A stretch of 64,000 nt of DNA from a virus: positions 43,929 through 107,928 of the IMG/VR virus record IMGVR_UViG_3300011115_000717; one strand, given 5' to 3'. Positions within the stretch are counted from its first letter, which is position 1. Each line of letters opens with the position of its first letter. Shown piece after piece: positions 34,116 through 41,772 of the stretch. The notes beneath the pieces were generated by a model. The model had not been told where the DNA came from, made no database searches, and saw only the letters and a list, made by a program, of their open reading frames with translations. The position numbers and the translations under genes were made by a program.

Positions 34116-34725
34116 GATAGAAGAACGAGTAAACAAAAAGAATACCAAACTTTGGTTCATGATGAATGAAAATTCTCGTGCACCTTTACACAGACAACAA
34201 TTCGTTACTGAAAATGGTGGACTATTCTACCAAAATGACAGAGGCGATTGGATGTGGAAAAATGACTTTATTGTGAAGAACGGTTACTGGTTACGTAAAC
34301 GTGAAACTGGTAAAGAAGTATTTTTTGAAAATATGAGTGAATTTTGCCGGTTACATGACTTGTCTATAGTTAAGATATGTGAAGTCATGAATGGCAAGCG
34401 TAAGAGTTATAAGGACTGGGAAGCAGTAGAAGTTCGTCCTGTAAAAGACGGTCCTGGGGGCAAAAAGAACGTTGGAGAAAATCCAGAAAACCGCCCTAAA
34501 TTTGAAACAGTTACACAAACGGCTATCTTTAAAAACTGGAAAACCAATGAAATTGTATTGGTGACTAACATACCTCAATTTGCTGCTCGTATCAAGGGTC
34601 AGGAGAAAGAACTGTATCAAGTAGCCCGAGGACAGAAAAAATTCTATAAAGAATGGACTTTGGCTACATCTACTACTCCCCCTGCCTGTATGCTTCCTAA
34701 AAAAGCTCCCAAGAAGGAATCCTAA
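34093..34725 (+). CDS. Protein with two NUMOD1-like DNA-binding repeats
   Basis: The 210 residues contain two related segments of about 45 residues. The first, near 68-110, has KEVFFENMSEFCRLHDLS, a helix, and GKRKSYKDWEAV. The second, near 145-190, has NEIVLVTNIPQFAARIKG and GQKKFYKEWTL. These resemble NUMOD1-type helix-turn-helix modules normally attached to homing endonucleases. No GIY-YIG or HNH catalytic site is seen, so it may be a DNA-binding remnant or a regulator. It overlaps the exonuclease gene by 23 bp. Confidence 0.65.
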   Translation: MYRTRIVEIEERVNKKNTKLWFMMNENSRAPLHRQQFVTENGGLFYQNDRGDWMWKNDFIVKNGYWLRKRETGKEVFFENMSEFCRLHDLSIVKICEVMNGKRKSYKDWEAVEVRPVKDGPGGKKNVGENPENRPKFETVTQTAIFKNWKTNEIVLVTNIPQFAARIKGQEKELYQVARGQKKFYKEWTLATSTTPPACMLPKKAPKKES

Positions 34726-34737
34726 ATATTATGACAA

Positions 34738-37125
34738 ATGGATTTCAAACATCAATTATTAAAATATATCGCTGAAGCCAATGCACCCGCTACTCCTAAA
34801 ATAGGAGAGAGTATTCGCAAAGAAACTGCAACAGGTAGCGCAGGGTCTGCTAGAGAAAAAGATAGAAACCGTAAAAAAGTTGCACGGGCAAATGCACCAA
34901 AAAGAGACCAACTTCCTCAAGTAGAAATCCTTAAGCAGATTATTGCTGTAAAAACCACTGATGGTAAAACAGAACTAATTTATAAAGATTCGTTTAATAA
35001 TAGTTACCATGAAGTTCTGAATCCAGAAAAAGATTTATCAATAGAAGATGCCAAGGGACTTACTAAAGATCCGGCATTCACCCAAACACAAGCATCACAA
35101 CAATTATTTGGTGACCTTACTAAAAAGGCAGAATCCAAAGAATACTTTGGATCCAAAGAAAGAAAACGTGCAGCAGCCGAAACTGGTGGTAAAGCTGAAG
35201 GCGAAGAGGGTGTTGAAGATTTAGGTCCAGAAGTAGAGAAGAAAAAATTCATTAAACCCAAGAAAATGGGTATGCAAGATTTGTTAGCAAGTATGGCTAC
35301 CATGGATGGCACTCAACTTGGGTCAATTCCATTTGATTTGCGTCAAGAATTCTTTATGCAGAATCGTGATCCGATGGCAGCAAAGGATTTTGATGCCTTG
35401 ACATACGACTCTGTTGCAACTAAATTTGGTATAAGTGAGGTTGACATTCCATATAATGAGCAAGTTAAAAATGCTCTTATTATGATCTCTCGTTTGAAAG
35501 CTGGAGCATCTGATTCTGAATTAACCTTTGTAACTAATCTTAAGGGTGGAGCATTCACACAATTCGGAAGAGAAGCATTCGAGCAAGCAAAGAAAATTCT
35601 TTCTAAGGTTGGTGATGAGTGCATTCAAATGATGGTATCTGCATCGGAAGCTGGTCTTGCTGGTATTTCTGCCGAAGGTAAGACAGACTTTAAATGCGGT
35701 AATGTTAAATTTGCAGTAAATTCCCAAGGTGAAATTTCTTTATCCAGTGGTGATATGACCCAACTAGGAAAAGGAATAAAGAAAACTATTCAACGTAGTA
35801 TTATTCAAACTATGCAGGACCCAAGTCTTGCTGGAAAAGATCCAATATATAATACAGCGATTAATCAAGTCAATGATATTATGGCTAGTTCTGGGACAGG
35901 TTTGATGAGCGATGAATCATTTGCACAAGCAACCAAAGATCCATCTGTTCTAGCATTCATGCAGTCAGAACCAGTTATCAGTCCTACTGGTGAAAATCTT
36001 GGACCAATGGCTTTTCCAAATGGACAATTAAATCCTGCTATTTCCTTCAAGCAATTTGAAGATAATATGACACGAACCGTTGATAAGTTTATTGCACAAG
36101 AAAAAAGCAAGAAAGCACCTTTCATGCAATCTTTGATTCGCAATACAGTTGCTAATCATTTACGTGGTGATGGTGCAGTTGATCCAGAATCAGCTCCTTC
36201 TCATTTAGTAACAAACAATGGCATCTTTCCGATGAGTGATGATTACTTTGCAGATATTGCCGCAAATAGTGATATCACAATAGAGAGAACCAATAAGTCC
36301 TATTATAACAAGGCTAGCCGTATCGATAAATATAGTGTTGTTGTTGAGGATGCTGCCATGGTAGATCCATATCAACAGATTCGAGATATGGTTTCTGGTA
36401 TGTTGGTTCCTACTGGAAATTCACCGATTGAAGTCTTATCTAACACTTTAAATAAAAATTATAATTTTGATATGAATGTTAGTTTGTTACCAGGTATCAA
36501 ACCAAATGAAATTCATGGTGTAGAATATAATCTTTTAAGTGTTCAAGGTAAACGATATAAAATTCCTGTACTAAGAGACCAGGAACTAGTTGCAGCTAGC
36601 TTCGAAGAAAGCTATGTTGCAGCTAACAGTATTTTGCTTGAGAGTTTAACCAATGATGATGTTATTCGTGCATTATATGAAACAAATCTAATCACATATG
36701 ATGATGCAGAATGTATTGTTTATTCTCGTTATAATGATATGACAGTAGCACAACCAGTTTTGATTCCTATTTTACAAAGACTTGCCGAAAGTATTCACAG
36801 AGATCCCTCTCTTATTCAAATTTGTAAAACCAATTTGATCGAAGCAAAAGAACGTGTTAGAGATTATAAGCGTGAATATAAACTGTTCCATAGTAAACCA
36901 TCACAGATTAAAAATAGAACTGCCCGTACAACTGCTCGTCGAAGAGCAATTAAAAAAGGTAAAGTTCGTATCGGTGATAATAAAGATATAGATCATAAGA
37001 AGCCATTACGTAATGGTGGAAGTAATAAAGAGAGCAATCTACGTGTTAGAGATCGAAGCGCAAATCGTTCCGATAATGGTAAATATAAAGGACAGGCTCC
37101 AGATAAGCCACGCACCGACAAATGA
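34738..37125 (+). CDS. Virion-associated protein with capsid-targeting-like leader and C-terminal HNH-like domain
   Basis: The 795-residue protein starts MDFKHQLLKYIAEAN, with a plausible prohead-protease site after I-A-E. A charged, low-complexity region to about residue 180 is followed by a large folded region with no recognised family. The C-terminal about 75 residues are basic and end in an HNH-like pattern: KDIDHKKPLRNGGS, KESNLRVRD and SANRSDNGKY, resembling the DH...GG...NL...N core. This suggests a nuclease carried in the capsid and delivered with the genome, which is inference. A CTAAATA late element lies upstream. Confidence 0.6.
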   Translation: MDFKHQLLKYIAEANAPATPKIGESIRKETATGSAGSAREKDRNRKKVARANAPKRDQLPQVEILKQIIAVKTTDGKTELIYKDSFNNSYHEVLNPEKDLSIEDAKGLTKDPAFTQTQASQQLFGDLTKKAESKEYFGSKERKRAAAETGGKAEGEEGVEDLGPEVEKKKFIKPKKMGMQDLLASMATMDGTQLGSIPFDLRQEFFMQNRDPMAAKDFDALTYDSVATKFGISEVDIPYNEQVKNALIMISRLKAGASDSELTFVTNLKGGAFTQFGREAFEQAKKILSKVGDECIQMMVSASEAGLAGISAEGKTDFKCGNVKFAVNSQGEISLSSGDMTQLGKGIKKTIQRSIIQTMQDPSLAGKDPIYNTAINQVNDIMASSGTGLMSDESFAQATKDPSVLAFMQSEPVISPTGENLGPMAFPNGQLNPAISFKQFEDNMTRTVDKFIAQEKSKKAPFMQSLIRNTVANHLRGDGAVDPESAPSHLVTNNGIFPMSDDYFADIAANSDITIERTNKSYYNKASRIDKYSVVVEDAAMVDPYQQIRDMVSGMLVPTGNSPIEVLSNTLNKNYNFDMNVSLLPGIKPNEIHGVEYNLLSVQGKRYKIPVLRDQELVAASFEESYVAANSILLESLTNDDVIRALYETNLITYDDAECIVYSRYNDMTVAQPVLIPILQRLAESIHRDPSLIQICKTNLIEAKERVRDYKREYKLFHSKPSQIKNRTARTTARRRAIKKGKVRIGDNKDIDHKKPLRNGGSNKESNLRVRDRSANRSDNGKYKGQAPDKPRTDK

Positions 37126-38153
37126 ATTTTAAACGTGCTTTAAAAGAATTAGTTTTAGAGAAAGTCTTTAGTTCCTCTGATACGAGCAAAACCAAAGACC
37201 GTTATGACGTAAATGGTAAAAAACTTGGAAAATGTGGTGAAGGTAAACCAGGTTCACAATTTAATGTTTGCATCGATAAACAAAAAGCCGAAACGCTTGG
37301 TAAAAAAGGTATTGCTAAGTTTGTAAAAAGAAAACAACTAGCCACAAATAAATCTAATACCAACAAGAAATCTAAACTCGAAGAATCATTCATACCGGAT
37401 GTTTTTGTTGTAGAAAATTTTGGTGGAACTAAAATTAGTTATCCAACTGTAACATCAGCAGATGCAGAAGCATATGATATTTTTATTACAAAAAACGGAC
37501 AGTTGTTTGAGATAAATGATATTAATGATAATGATGGCATCATCACAATGGACATCAAATATCATAATGGAATCAATGAAGGTTACGATGATCGCATTGA
37601 ATTTAAAATCAATGAAGAATTTGGTCTAGTTGGAGAAGGTCGATCTGGTTTTATTAATGAATACGGTGAATTAGAAGAAGCTTCCCAGATGGCTGGTAAA
37701 AAAGTTAAGCTTAATAAAATTATGCGTGGTGATGTAAAGAAATACAAAGTTTACACCAAGAATGATAAAGGTAATGTTGTTAAAGTAAACTTTGGTGACC
37801 CAAATATGGAGATTAAACGAGATGATCCTGCACGACGAAAGAATTTTCGTGCCAGACATAATTGTGAAGATCCAGGACCAAAATGGAAAGCCAAATATTG
37901 GGCTTGTAAAACTTGGAGTACAAAATCAGTATCATCTATGTTAAAAGAAGAAACAGACCCAACCATTACCAGAGAGTATAAAAATAAAAAGGGTAAATGG
38001 AATAAAGTGGCTGAAAACTTTATGAATAGCATATCTACCAATAGCCTATTGACAGAGTCAATAGCCATTAAACAGATAGAAAATACACTAGATGTTAACA
38101 AAATTGGGGTAAATCAGTCAATCGCGTACCTGAAGCAGTTTTTCTGCAAATAA
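37122..38153 (+). CDS. Hypothetical virion protein with Cys-containing basic domain
   Basis: The 343 residues start MNFKRALKELVLEK, a possible short leader. Near residues 26-50 is NGKKLGKCGEGKPGSQFNVC. At about 215-272 is a compact domain with KVNFGDPNMEIKRDDPARRK, FRARHNCEDPG and YWACKTW, a pattern recurring in proteins of many large phages and usually of unknown function. Its cysteines and His may bind metal. The start overlaps the stop of the previous gene by 4 bp. The C-terminal region is helical. Confidence 0.6.
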   Translation: MNFKRALKELVLEKVFSSSDTSKTKDRYDVNGKKLGKCGEGKPGSQFNVCIDKQKAETLGKKGIAKFVKRKQLATNKSNTNKKSKLEESFIPDVFVVENFGGTKISYPTVTSADAEAYDIFITKNGQLFEINDINDNDGIITMDIKYHNGINEGYDDRIEFKINEEFGLVGEGRSGFINEYGELEEASQMAGKKVKLNKIMRGDVKKYKVYTKNDKGNVVKVNFGDPNMEIKRDDPARRKNFRARHNCEDPGPKWKAKYWACKTWSTKSVSSMLKEETDPTITREYKNKKGKWNKVAENFMNSISTNSLLTESIAIKQIENTLDVNKIGVNQSIAYLKQFFCK

Positions 38154-38156
38154 ATA
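38149..38156 (+). promoter_or_regulatory. Late promoter variant AATAAATA
   Basis: The octamer overlaps the stop of the upstream gene. The next ATG at 38170 has its own AGGAA ribosome site, so this transcript has a short leader. Confidence 0.5.
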
Positions 38157-38169
38157 GAATAGGAATCAA

Positions 38170-38694
38170 ATGAAATTTAAAGATCTTCGCAAAAAAATAC
38201 AAAAACTCGTAGAATACTCAGGTGAAAGTTCAGAAGGCGGAAGCATTCAGGGAGGCGATCCACGCGGTGGACGTGTCTCTGCATTGTCTGACTTCGGTAC
38301 TCACCGTATTGAGCACGAAGCGATGCTTGACCGCATCAATGCATTCTTACATGCATATAGCGGTAAAGAGTTCCTAGACCCAGATGGTGCCATTAATATC
38401 ATCAAAACCAAACTTAATATCATTGGGTTTGATTTTAAACCAATGAAACTTGTTCCTGGTATGAATATTCTGAAGCTTTATCAATATGGTTCTCCTGGCA
38501 TGGGTGTCTTTGGTGTGTCCAAAGATCTCAAATGGGATGGAACAAAAGATAGTTTCAGTGCCACATCCGGTATCGATCCAGATTTTGACTACAACCTAGT
38601 AATCAACGTCACCAAAACCCCAAGCTATCTTATCAAATTTGATATGAAAGTTGTACATGGAGGCGAAGAAGTTGACTGTGGTTGCGAACATTAA
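38170..38694 (+). CDS. Hypothetical virion protein with short leader
   Basis: The 174 residues start MKFKDLRKKIQKLVEYSG, which looks like a capsid-targeting helix ending in L-V-E. A Gly/Ser-rich linker follows, then a folded domain with GTHRIEHEAMLDRINAFL, an amphipathic helix, and beta strands (YLIKFDMKVVHGGEEVDC) ending in CGCEH. No family is recognised. The ribosome site AGGAAT is upstream. It overlaps the next gene by 23 bp. Confidence 0.6.
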   Translation: MKFKDLRKKIQKLVEYSGESSEGGSIQGGDPRGGRVSALSDFGTHRIEHEAMLDRINAFLHAYSGKEFLDPDGAINIIKTKLNIIGFDFKPMKLVPGMNILKLYQYGSPGMGVFGVSKDLKWDGTKDSFSATSGIDPDFDYNLVINVTKTPSYLIKFDMKVVHGGEEVDCGCEH

Positions 38695-39103
38695 AGTTAA
38701 AATCAAAGTGATCAATGACGAAGATGATGATGCTTTCTTAATTTTTGCCAAGAAACATTATTTTAATCCACATTGTACATCAAACAGTGAATTCTTTGAA
38801 GATCTCAAAAGAATAAAATATGTAAAACGATTGTTATTTCGTTTTCACAAAGCACGTAGTTTGAAGTCTATCAAGGAACGTCTTATCATTAACCACTTAA
38901 TAGTTTTAAGAAATGTATTTGGTGATCAACCAGCTGCTGAAATGTTATTCTTAAAGCATGAAGTTAAATTTCATAGTTATTTAAAAAGTTTTTTAGTTTT
39001 CTTAAATTTTAAACTTACGCCTATTGTAAATGTAGATTATCCACAGTTATCATGTGATCCAAGAATTGATAGAAAATTATCACTAATCACGGAAAAACAA
39101 TGA
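38672..39103 (+). CDS. Conserved T4-like hypothetical protein
   Basis: The 143 residues include FLIFAKKHY, EFFEDLKRIKYVKRLLFRFH and ERLIINHLIVLRNVFG, a pattern I recognise from marine T4-like phages where the protein is of unknown function. The TTG at 38672 is preferred because GGAGG at 38659-38663 lies 8 nt upstream; a GTG at 38678 is also possible. The protein is helical and basic. The stop overlaps the next ATG. Confidence 0.6.
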   Translation: MTVVANIKVKIKVINDEDDDAFLIFAKKHYFNPHCTSNSEFFEDLKRIKYVKRLLFRFHKARSLKSIKERLIINHLIVLRNVFGDQPAAEMLFLKHEVKFHSYLKSFLVFLNFKLTPIVNVDYPQLSCDPRIDRKLSLITEKQ

Positions 39104-39903
39104 ATCCATTAAATCTTATAATCCAACCATCAACAGTATACCATTTTGCTGAACTATTGAATAAACCATTTAATCAATATTCCGCATATACATCTGGTCT
39201 TATTGATAATAATGGTCAGATTACTAAAAAGAATGGTAGTATGGACGGTCTAGAGTACATTGCTATTCGTATGAAGTCTTTTCTAAAAGATCTTATGCCT
39301 GGTTCTACTAAATTCTTTTTACAGAGTTTATCGGGAACATTGAAGTTGTTTAACGAAGAGTTAAATCAAATGGGTATCGATAGAGATTCTGCAAATATGG
39401 TTTTAGAATGCTATCTTTTAGGCACCACAGAAGGTAAAGTTAGTTACCTTGATTATCTATTAGAAGAAGCTCAAGTAAGATATATCACAGAAGAGATGAG
39501 TGCAGGTGCTGCAGGTGGTATGGCATCTCCAGCACATACTAATTTACAAGGTGGTATTGGTGGAATTGATCGCCCCATGGGATTGATGTTTAATCGTAAG
39601 CGTCGAAGAAAAAGAAAATCTGCTAGAATTGTTGAAGCAAATATGGAATCCCCACAACAAAAGGCCAACCCTTATCTTCCGATTCAGGTTGACCCTTTGT
39701 ATTATGATGAACTAACGAGATCTCTTGCACCAGGTGGTGAACTTGACTTTGATCAAATTACTACACCAGAATTACAAAAATACTTAAAACGTCTTGGTGA
39801 GAGATCAAAGAACAAAACTGTATATGTGGTTGGAAATAACACACAACCACCTATGCAACTGAATCTTAATCGCTCAAGAAAGTCTTCGAAGAAACCTTCG
39901 TAG
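39100..39903 (+). CDS. Hypothetical protein, probably structural
   Basis: The 267 residues have an N-terminal helical domain (about 1-130), a Gly/Ala-rich linker (SAGAAGGMASPAHTN), a very basic patch RKRRRKRKSAR near residue 166, and a C-terminal region with DELTRSLAPGGELDFDQIT. The basic patch suggests contact with nucleic acid or with an acidic scaffold. No family is recognised. The stop is overlapped by a convergent early gene and by a hairpin that may terminate both. Confidence 0.5.
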   Translation: MNPLNLIIQPSTVYHFAELLNKPFNQYSAYTSGLIDNNGQITKKNGSMDGLEYIAIRMKSFLKDLMPGSTKFFLQSLSGTLKLFNEELNQMGIDRDSANMVLECYLLGTTEGKVSYLDYLLEEAQVRYITEEMSAGAAGGMASPAHTNLQGGIGGIDRPMGLMFNRKRRRKRKSARIVEANMESPQQKANPYLPIQVDPLYYDELTRSLAPGGELDFDQITTPELQKYLKRLGERSKNKTVYVVGNNTQPPMQLNLNRSRKSSKKPS

Positions 39904-40114
39904 ACTCTTGATATAACGGATGCCCAGATAGATAAGATTTAGTCATTAAAGAGCTCTTCTCTTTTTCTATAATATCTTTGTGACAATCATTATATCCTTG
40001 TTGATATTCTTCCTGAAGACTCTTGAGTTCATTAGGAAGTGTTCTGATGCCACGACCAGTCATACGGTCATCCCAACCTTCACGATATAACTTTCCTGGA
40101 ACATAATCAATCAT
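39866..40114 (-). CDS. Small early hypothetical protein
   Basis: The 82 residues include YREGWDDRMTGRG and EYQQGYNDCHKDI, a pattern of paired aromatic/Gly-Tyr segments seen in small phage proteins of unknown function. It is the last gene of a leftward early operon that starts at the promoter near 41340. It overlaps the upstream gene by 4 bp and the convergent late gene by 38 bp. Confidence 0.6.
   Translation of the reverse strand: MIDYVPGKLYREGWDDRMTGRGIRTLPNELKSLQEEYQQGYNDCHKDIIEKEKSSLMTKSYLSGHPLYQESTKVSSKTFLSD
39875..39910. terminator. Convergent hairpin, likely bidirectional terminator
   Basis: AGTCT-T-CGAAG (39881-39891) pairs with CTTCG-T-AGACT (39896-39906), and CAAG/CTTG extends the base. 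There is no strong T run. It spans the overlap of the convergent genes ending at 39903 and 39866. Confidence 0.5.
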
Positions 40115-40476
40115 TTGTTGTTTCTTTCTGCCATTGAAGCAAGAATCTTATCAATAGTACCAACGTACTCTGGATAATTGTTCATCTTAAAAAAGCCACG
40201 CATCTCTAATAGATGCTCATAATCCTTTTCAAAGATAACTACAAGACCACCGGAACCTGCTCCAGAATTTTGTAATTTATCTTGAAAATCATCAACCATT
40301 TTATGCCACTCTTGTTTTGAGATATTGGTCTTGTGTCTCTTCATGAACTCATCAAACTGATCATTAGTATCCATATCTGTATCCTTTAAATATTGTTTAA
40401 TTCGATTAATGTGCTTATACTTTTTATTATTATTAAACTCATCCCATGGTGACATATCATGATTGGGCTTTGACAT
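40111..40476 (-). CDS. Hypothetical early protein
   Basis: The 121 residues are polar and helical, with a Gly-rich turn GAGSGG near the centre. The C-terminal helix-strand part reads VVIFEKDYEHLLEMRGFF. No family is recognised. It overlaps both neighbours slightly (20 bp upstream, 4 bp downstream), as expected in a compact early operon. Confidence 0.6.
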   Translation of the reverse strand: MSKPNHDMSPWDEFNNNKKYKHINRIKQYLKDTDMDTNDQFDEFMKRHKTNISKQEWHKMVDDFQDKLQNSGAGSGGLVVIFEKDYEHLLEMRGFFKMNNYPEYVGTIDKILASMAERNNK

Positions 40477-40786
40477 TTTTATCTTTCTGTGTAAGATCGA
40501 AGAAATTCTCGTAAATCACAGTACCATCAGATGTGGTAGCAGAAAGATATCTGATATGCTGATTGAGAGCTTCTTTGAGAGTTAAGGGGTGATTAACACC
40601 AAAAGAAAAGTTCTTGATCCATGCTGGGCAACCACCCAATGTTATACGAACTTCTGTTCCATCAAGTGAGTTACCATAAAAATCAAAACTAGAATTATCA
40701 CCATCATAATAGGTAAAGAAACATTCAATGTTTTGATATTTGACTTTTAACGAATCCAAATCAATGGATTTAAACGATTTCTTCAT
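40457..40786 (-). CDS. Hypothetical early protein
   Basis: The 109 residues have a beta-rich N-terminal half (VKYQNIECFFTYYDGDN, VRITLGGCPAW) and a helix near HPLTLKEALNQHIRYL. No family is recognised. The start overlaps the stop of a 54-residue gene as ATGA, so translation is probably coupled. Confidence 0.6.
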   Translation of the reverse strand: MKKSFKSIDLDSLKVKYQNIECFFTYYDGDNSSFDFYGNSLDGTEVRITLGGCPAWIKNFSFGVNHPLTLKEALNQHIRYLSATTSDGTVIYENFFDLTQKDKNVKAQS

Positions 40787-40947
40787 AGTCTAGCTTTCTG
40801 TACGACAAATGGAAGCTTTCCTTCACCAAGAAGAACCTTCAATGTTGACTTTTTAGCATCCATCATGCTTACTATACGATTGCGACGTAAACGTTCTTTA
40901 CGATTTTTGTGCTTTTTACTAGTAAGCCTTTGTTTCGAATTAGGCAT
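40783..40947 (-). CDS. Small basic protein (54 aa)
   Basis: The 54 residues are strongly basic at the N-terminus (KQRLTSKKHKNRKERLRRNR), then a more neutral helix (MDAKKSTLKVLLGEGKLP). AAGGAT lies 6 nt before the ATG at 40947, a good ribosome site. The stop overlaps the next start (ATGA). A DNA- or RNA-binding role is plausible from charge but unproven. Confidence 0.55.
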   Translation of the reverse strand: MPNSKQRLTSKKHKNRKERLRRNRIVSMMDAKKSTLKVLLGEGKLPFVVQKARL

Positions 40948-40992
40948 ATAAATCCTTTATATAAAACTTTTAAAAACTAACAACTCTGTCTA

Positions 40993-41325
40993 TTATTTAT
41001 CTTGTGCAGCAAGCTTACATTCCAAATCAACAAGACGATCTAATAGTTCAGATAATGTATCACTGTCAAAAGTTTGTAATTTTTCTTCGAGTGATACAAT
41101 TTTATTTTCAAGATTTTGAATTTTAGTAGTAAATTCTTTGCATTTATCGTGAAAATATTGTATAGCGTGTTTATTATAATGATCTGGGTCAAGACCTTGT
41201 TTGTAATAATTATATTTGTCAGAAGTTTTGGCGACATATGAATTTGTCATTATCTTCTTTACGATTTCTTTGGCTTCTGTGTCTTCTATTACCAAATCAT
41301 TAATTGTAAGGTCAGTCTCGTTCAT
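40993..41325 (-). CDS. Early coiled-coil hypothetical protein
   Basis: The 110 residues have an acidic N-terminus and a C-terminal coiled coil (FTTKIQNLENKIVSLEEKLQ, then DTLSELLDRLVDLECKL) with clear heptads. It is the first gene of the leftward early operon. It has a strong early promoter and an ATG 7 nt after the -10 box, with no ribosome site. No family is recognised. A multimeric adaptor is possible. Confidence 0.65.
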   Translation of the reverse strand: MNETDLTINDLVIEDTEAKEIVKKIMTNSYVAKTSDKYNYYKQGLDPDHYNKHAIQYFHDKCKEFTTKIQNLENKIVSLEEKLQTFDSDTLSELLDRLVDLECKLAAQDK

Positions 41326-41332
41326 ATGTTAT

Positions 41333-41360
41333 ATTATACACGATATATTATAGGTGTCAA
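41333..41360 (-). promoter_or_regulatory. Early promoter, leaderless, for the 110-aa gene
   Basis: On the minus strand TTGACA (41360-41355), a 16-bp spacer and TATAAT (41338-41333) are followed after 7 nt by the ATG at 41325. The -35 box lies just downstream of the tmRNA terminator. Confidence 0.8.
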
Positions 41361-41363
41361 TAA

Positions 41364-41389
41364 CAAAGCCCTGCTTTCACAGGGCTTTG
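41364..41389 (-). terminator. Terminator hairpin after the tmRNA
   Basis: CAAAGCCCTG (41364-41373) and CAGGGCTTTG (41380-41389) form a perfect 10-bp stem with a 6-nt loop. In the leftward direction it is followed by TTATT. It ends the tmRNA transcript before the next promoter. Confidence 0.75.
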
Positions 41390-41390
41390 G

Positions 41391-41685
41391 GTCGATTCAG
41401 ATGCGGGAGACCAAACCCCACTGCTTTAAGCAGCCATTGCTAATTGGTTAGCAATCATGGTTTGCAACTGTTTATTTGCGTTTCTTGTTACCCGAAACGG
41501 ACATCTCCTTCATCACTACTACTTGCCAATCGATACCTTAACGGGCCCTTAAGAAATGCCCCACTGCGGCGAGGACTTGGTTCGGCTTATCAGAAGTCGC
41601 AGAACATTCTGAATACACCTAATGGACCCGAGGGGAGTCGAACCCCTGTGTTGTGCAACTCTCGTTCCGATATCAACAATGTCAA
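41391..41685 (-). ncRNA. ssrA: Permuted (two-piece) transfer-messenger RNA
   Basis: Read leftward, the 3' tRNA-like half comes first: T arm AGGGG-TTCGACT-CCCCT (41647-41631), acceptor strand CGGGTCC (41630-41624) and discriminator A (41623), with no CCA. After an intervening segment of about 75 nt, the 5' half begins GGGCCCG (41548-41542). These strands pair over 7 bp with a G3.U70 wobble, the alanine identity element. GGTATCGATTGG follows, like the D-loop region of tmRNA. A resume codon GCA (41479) would begin the tag ANKQLQTMIANQLAMAA, stop 41428-41426. GC-rich possible pseudoknots and a terminator follow. Tag start and outer ends are inferred; the permuted order and paired stem are direct. 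It should rescue stalled ribosomes. Confidence 0.85.
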
Positions 41686-41768
41686 TGCAAGAGGAGGGAT
41701 TCGAACCTTCGTAGAAATAAATCATCACATTTACAGTGTGACCTCGTTGACCGCTTGAGTACTCTTGC
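41686..41768 (-). tRNA. tRNA-Tyr (GTA)
   Basis: The acceptor arms GCAAGAG and CTCTTGC pair perfectly, with discriminator A. The anticodon stem TCACA/TGTGA encloses CTGTAAA with anticodon GTA. A long variable arm, as expected for bacterial tRNA-Tyr, precedes a T arm with TTCGAAT. CCA is not encoded. It abuts the tmRNA and lies 4 bp after a protein gene, so all are probably co-transcribed. Confidence 0.9.
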
Positions 41769-41772
41769 TTAA

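Noticed and set aside
41448-41465. Alternative tmRNA tag ANHDC-stop
   Set aside because: The frame starting at the second GCA gives only five residues without a hydrophobic Ala-Ala end, unlike known tags; the ANKQ... frame fits better.
41444-41758. A 104-codon rightward reading frame
   Set aside because: It runs antisense through the tmRNA and tRNA-Tyr genes, has no ribosome site or promoter, and its sequence reflects RNA structure.
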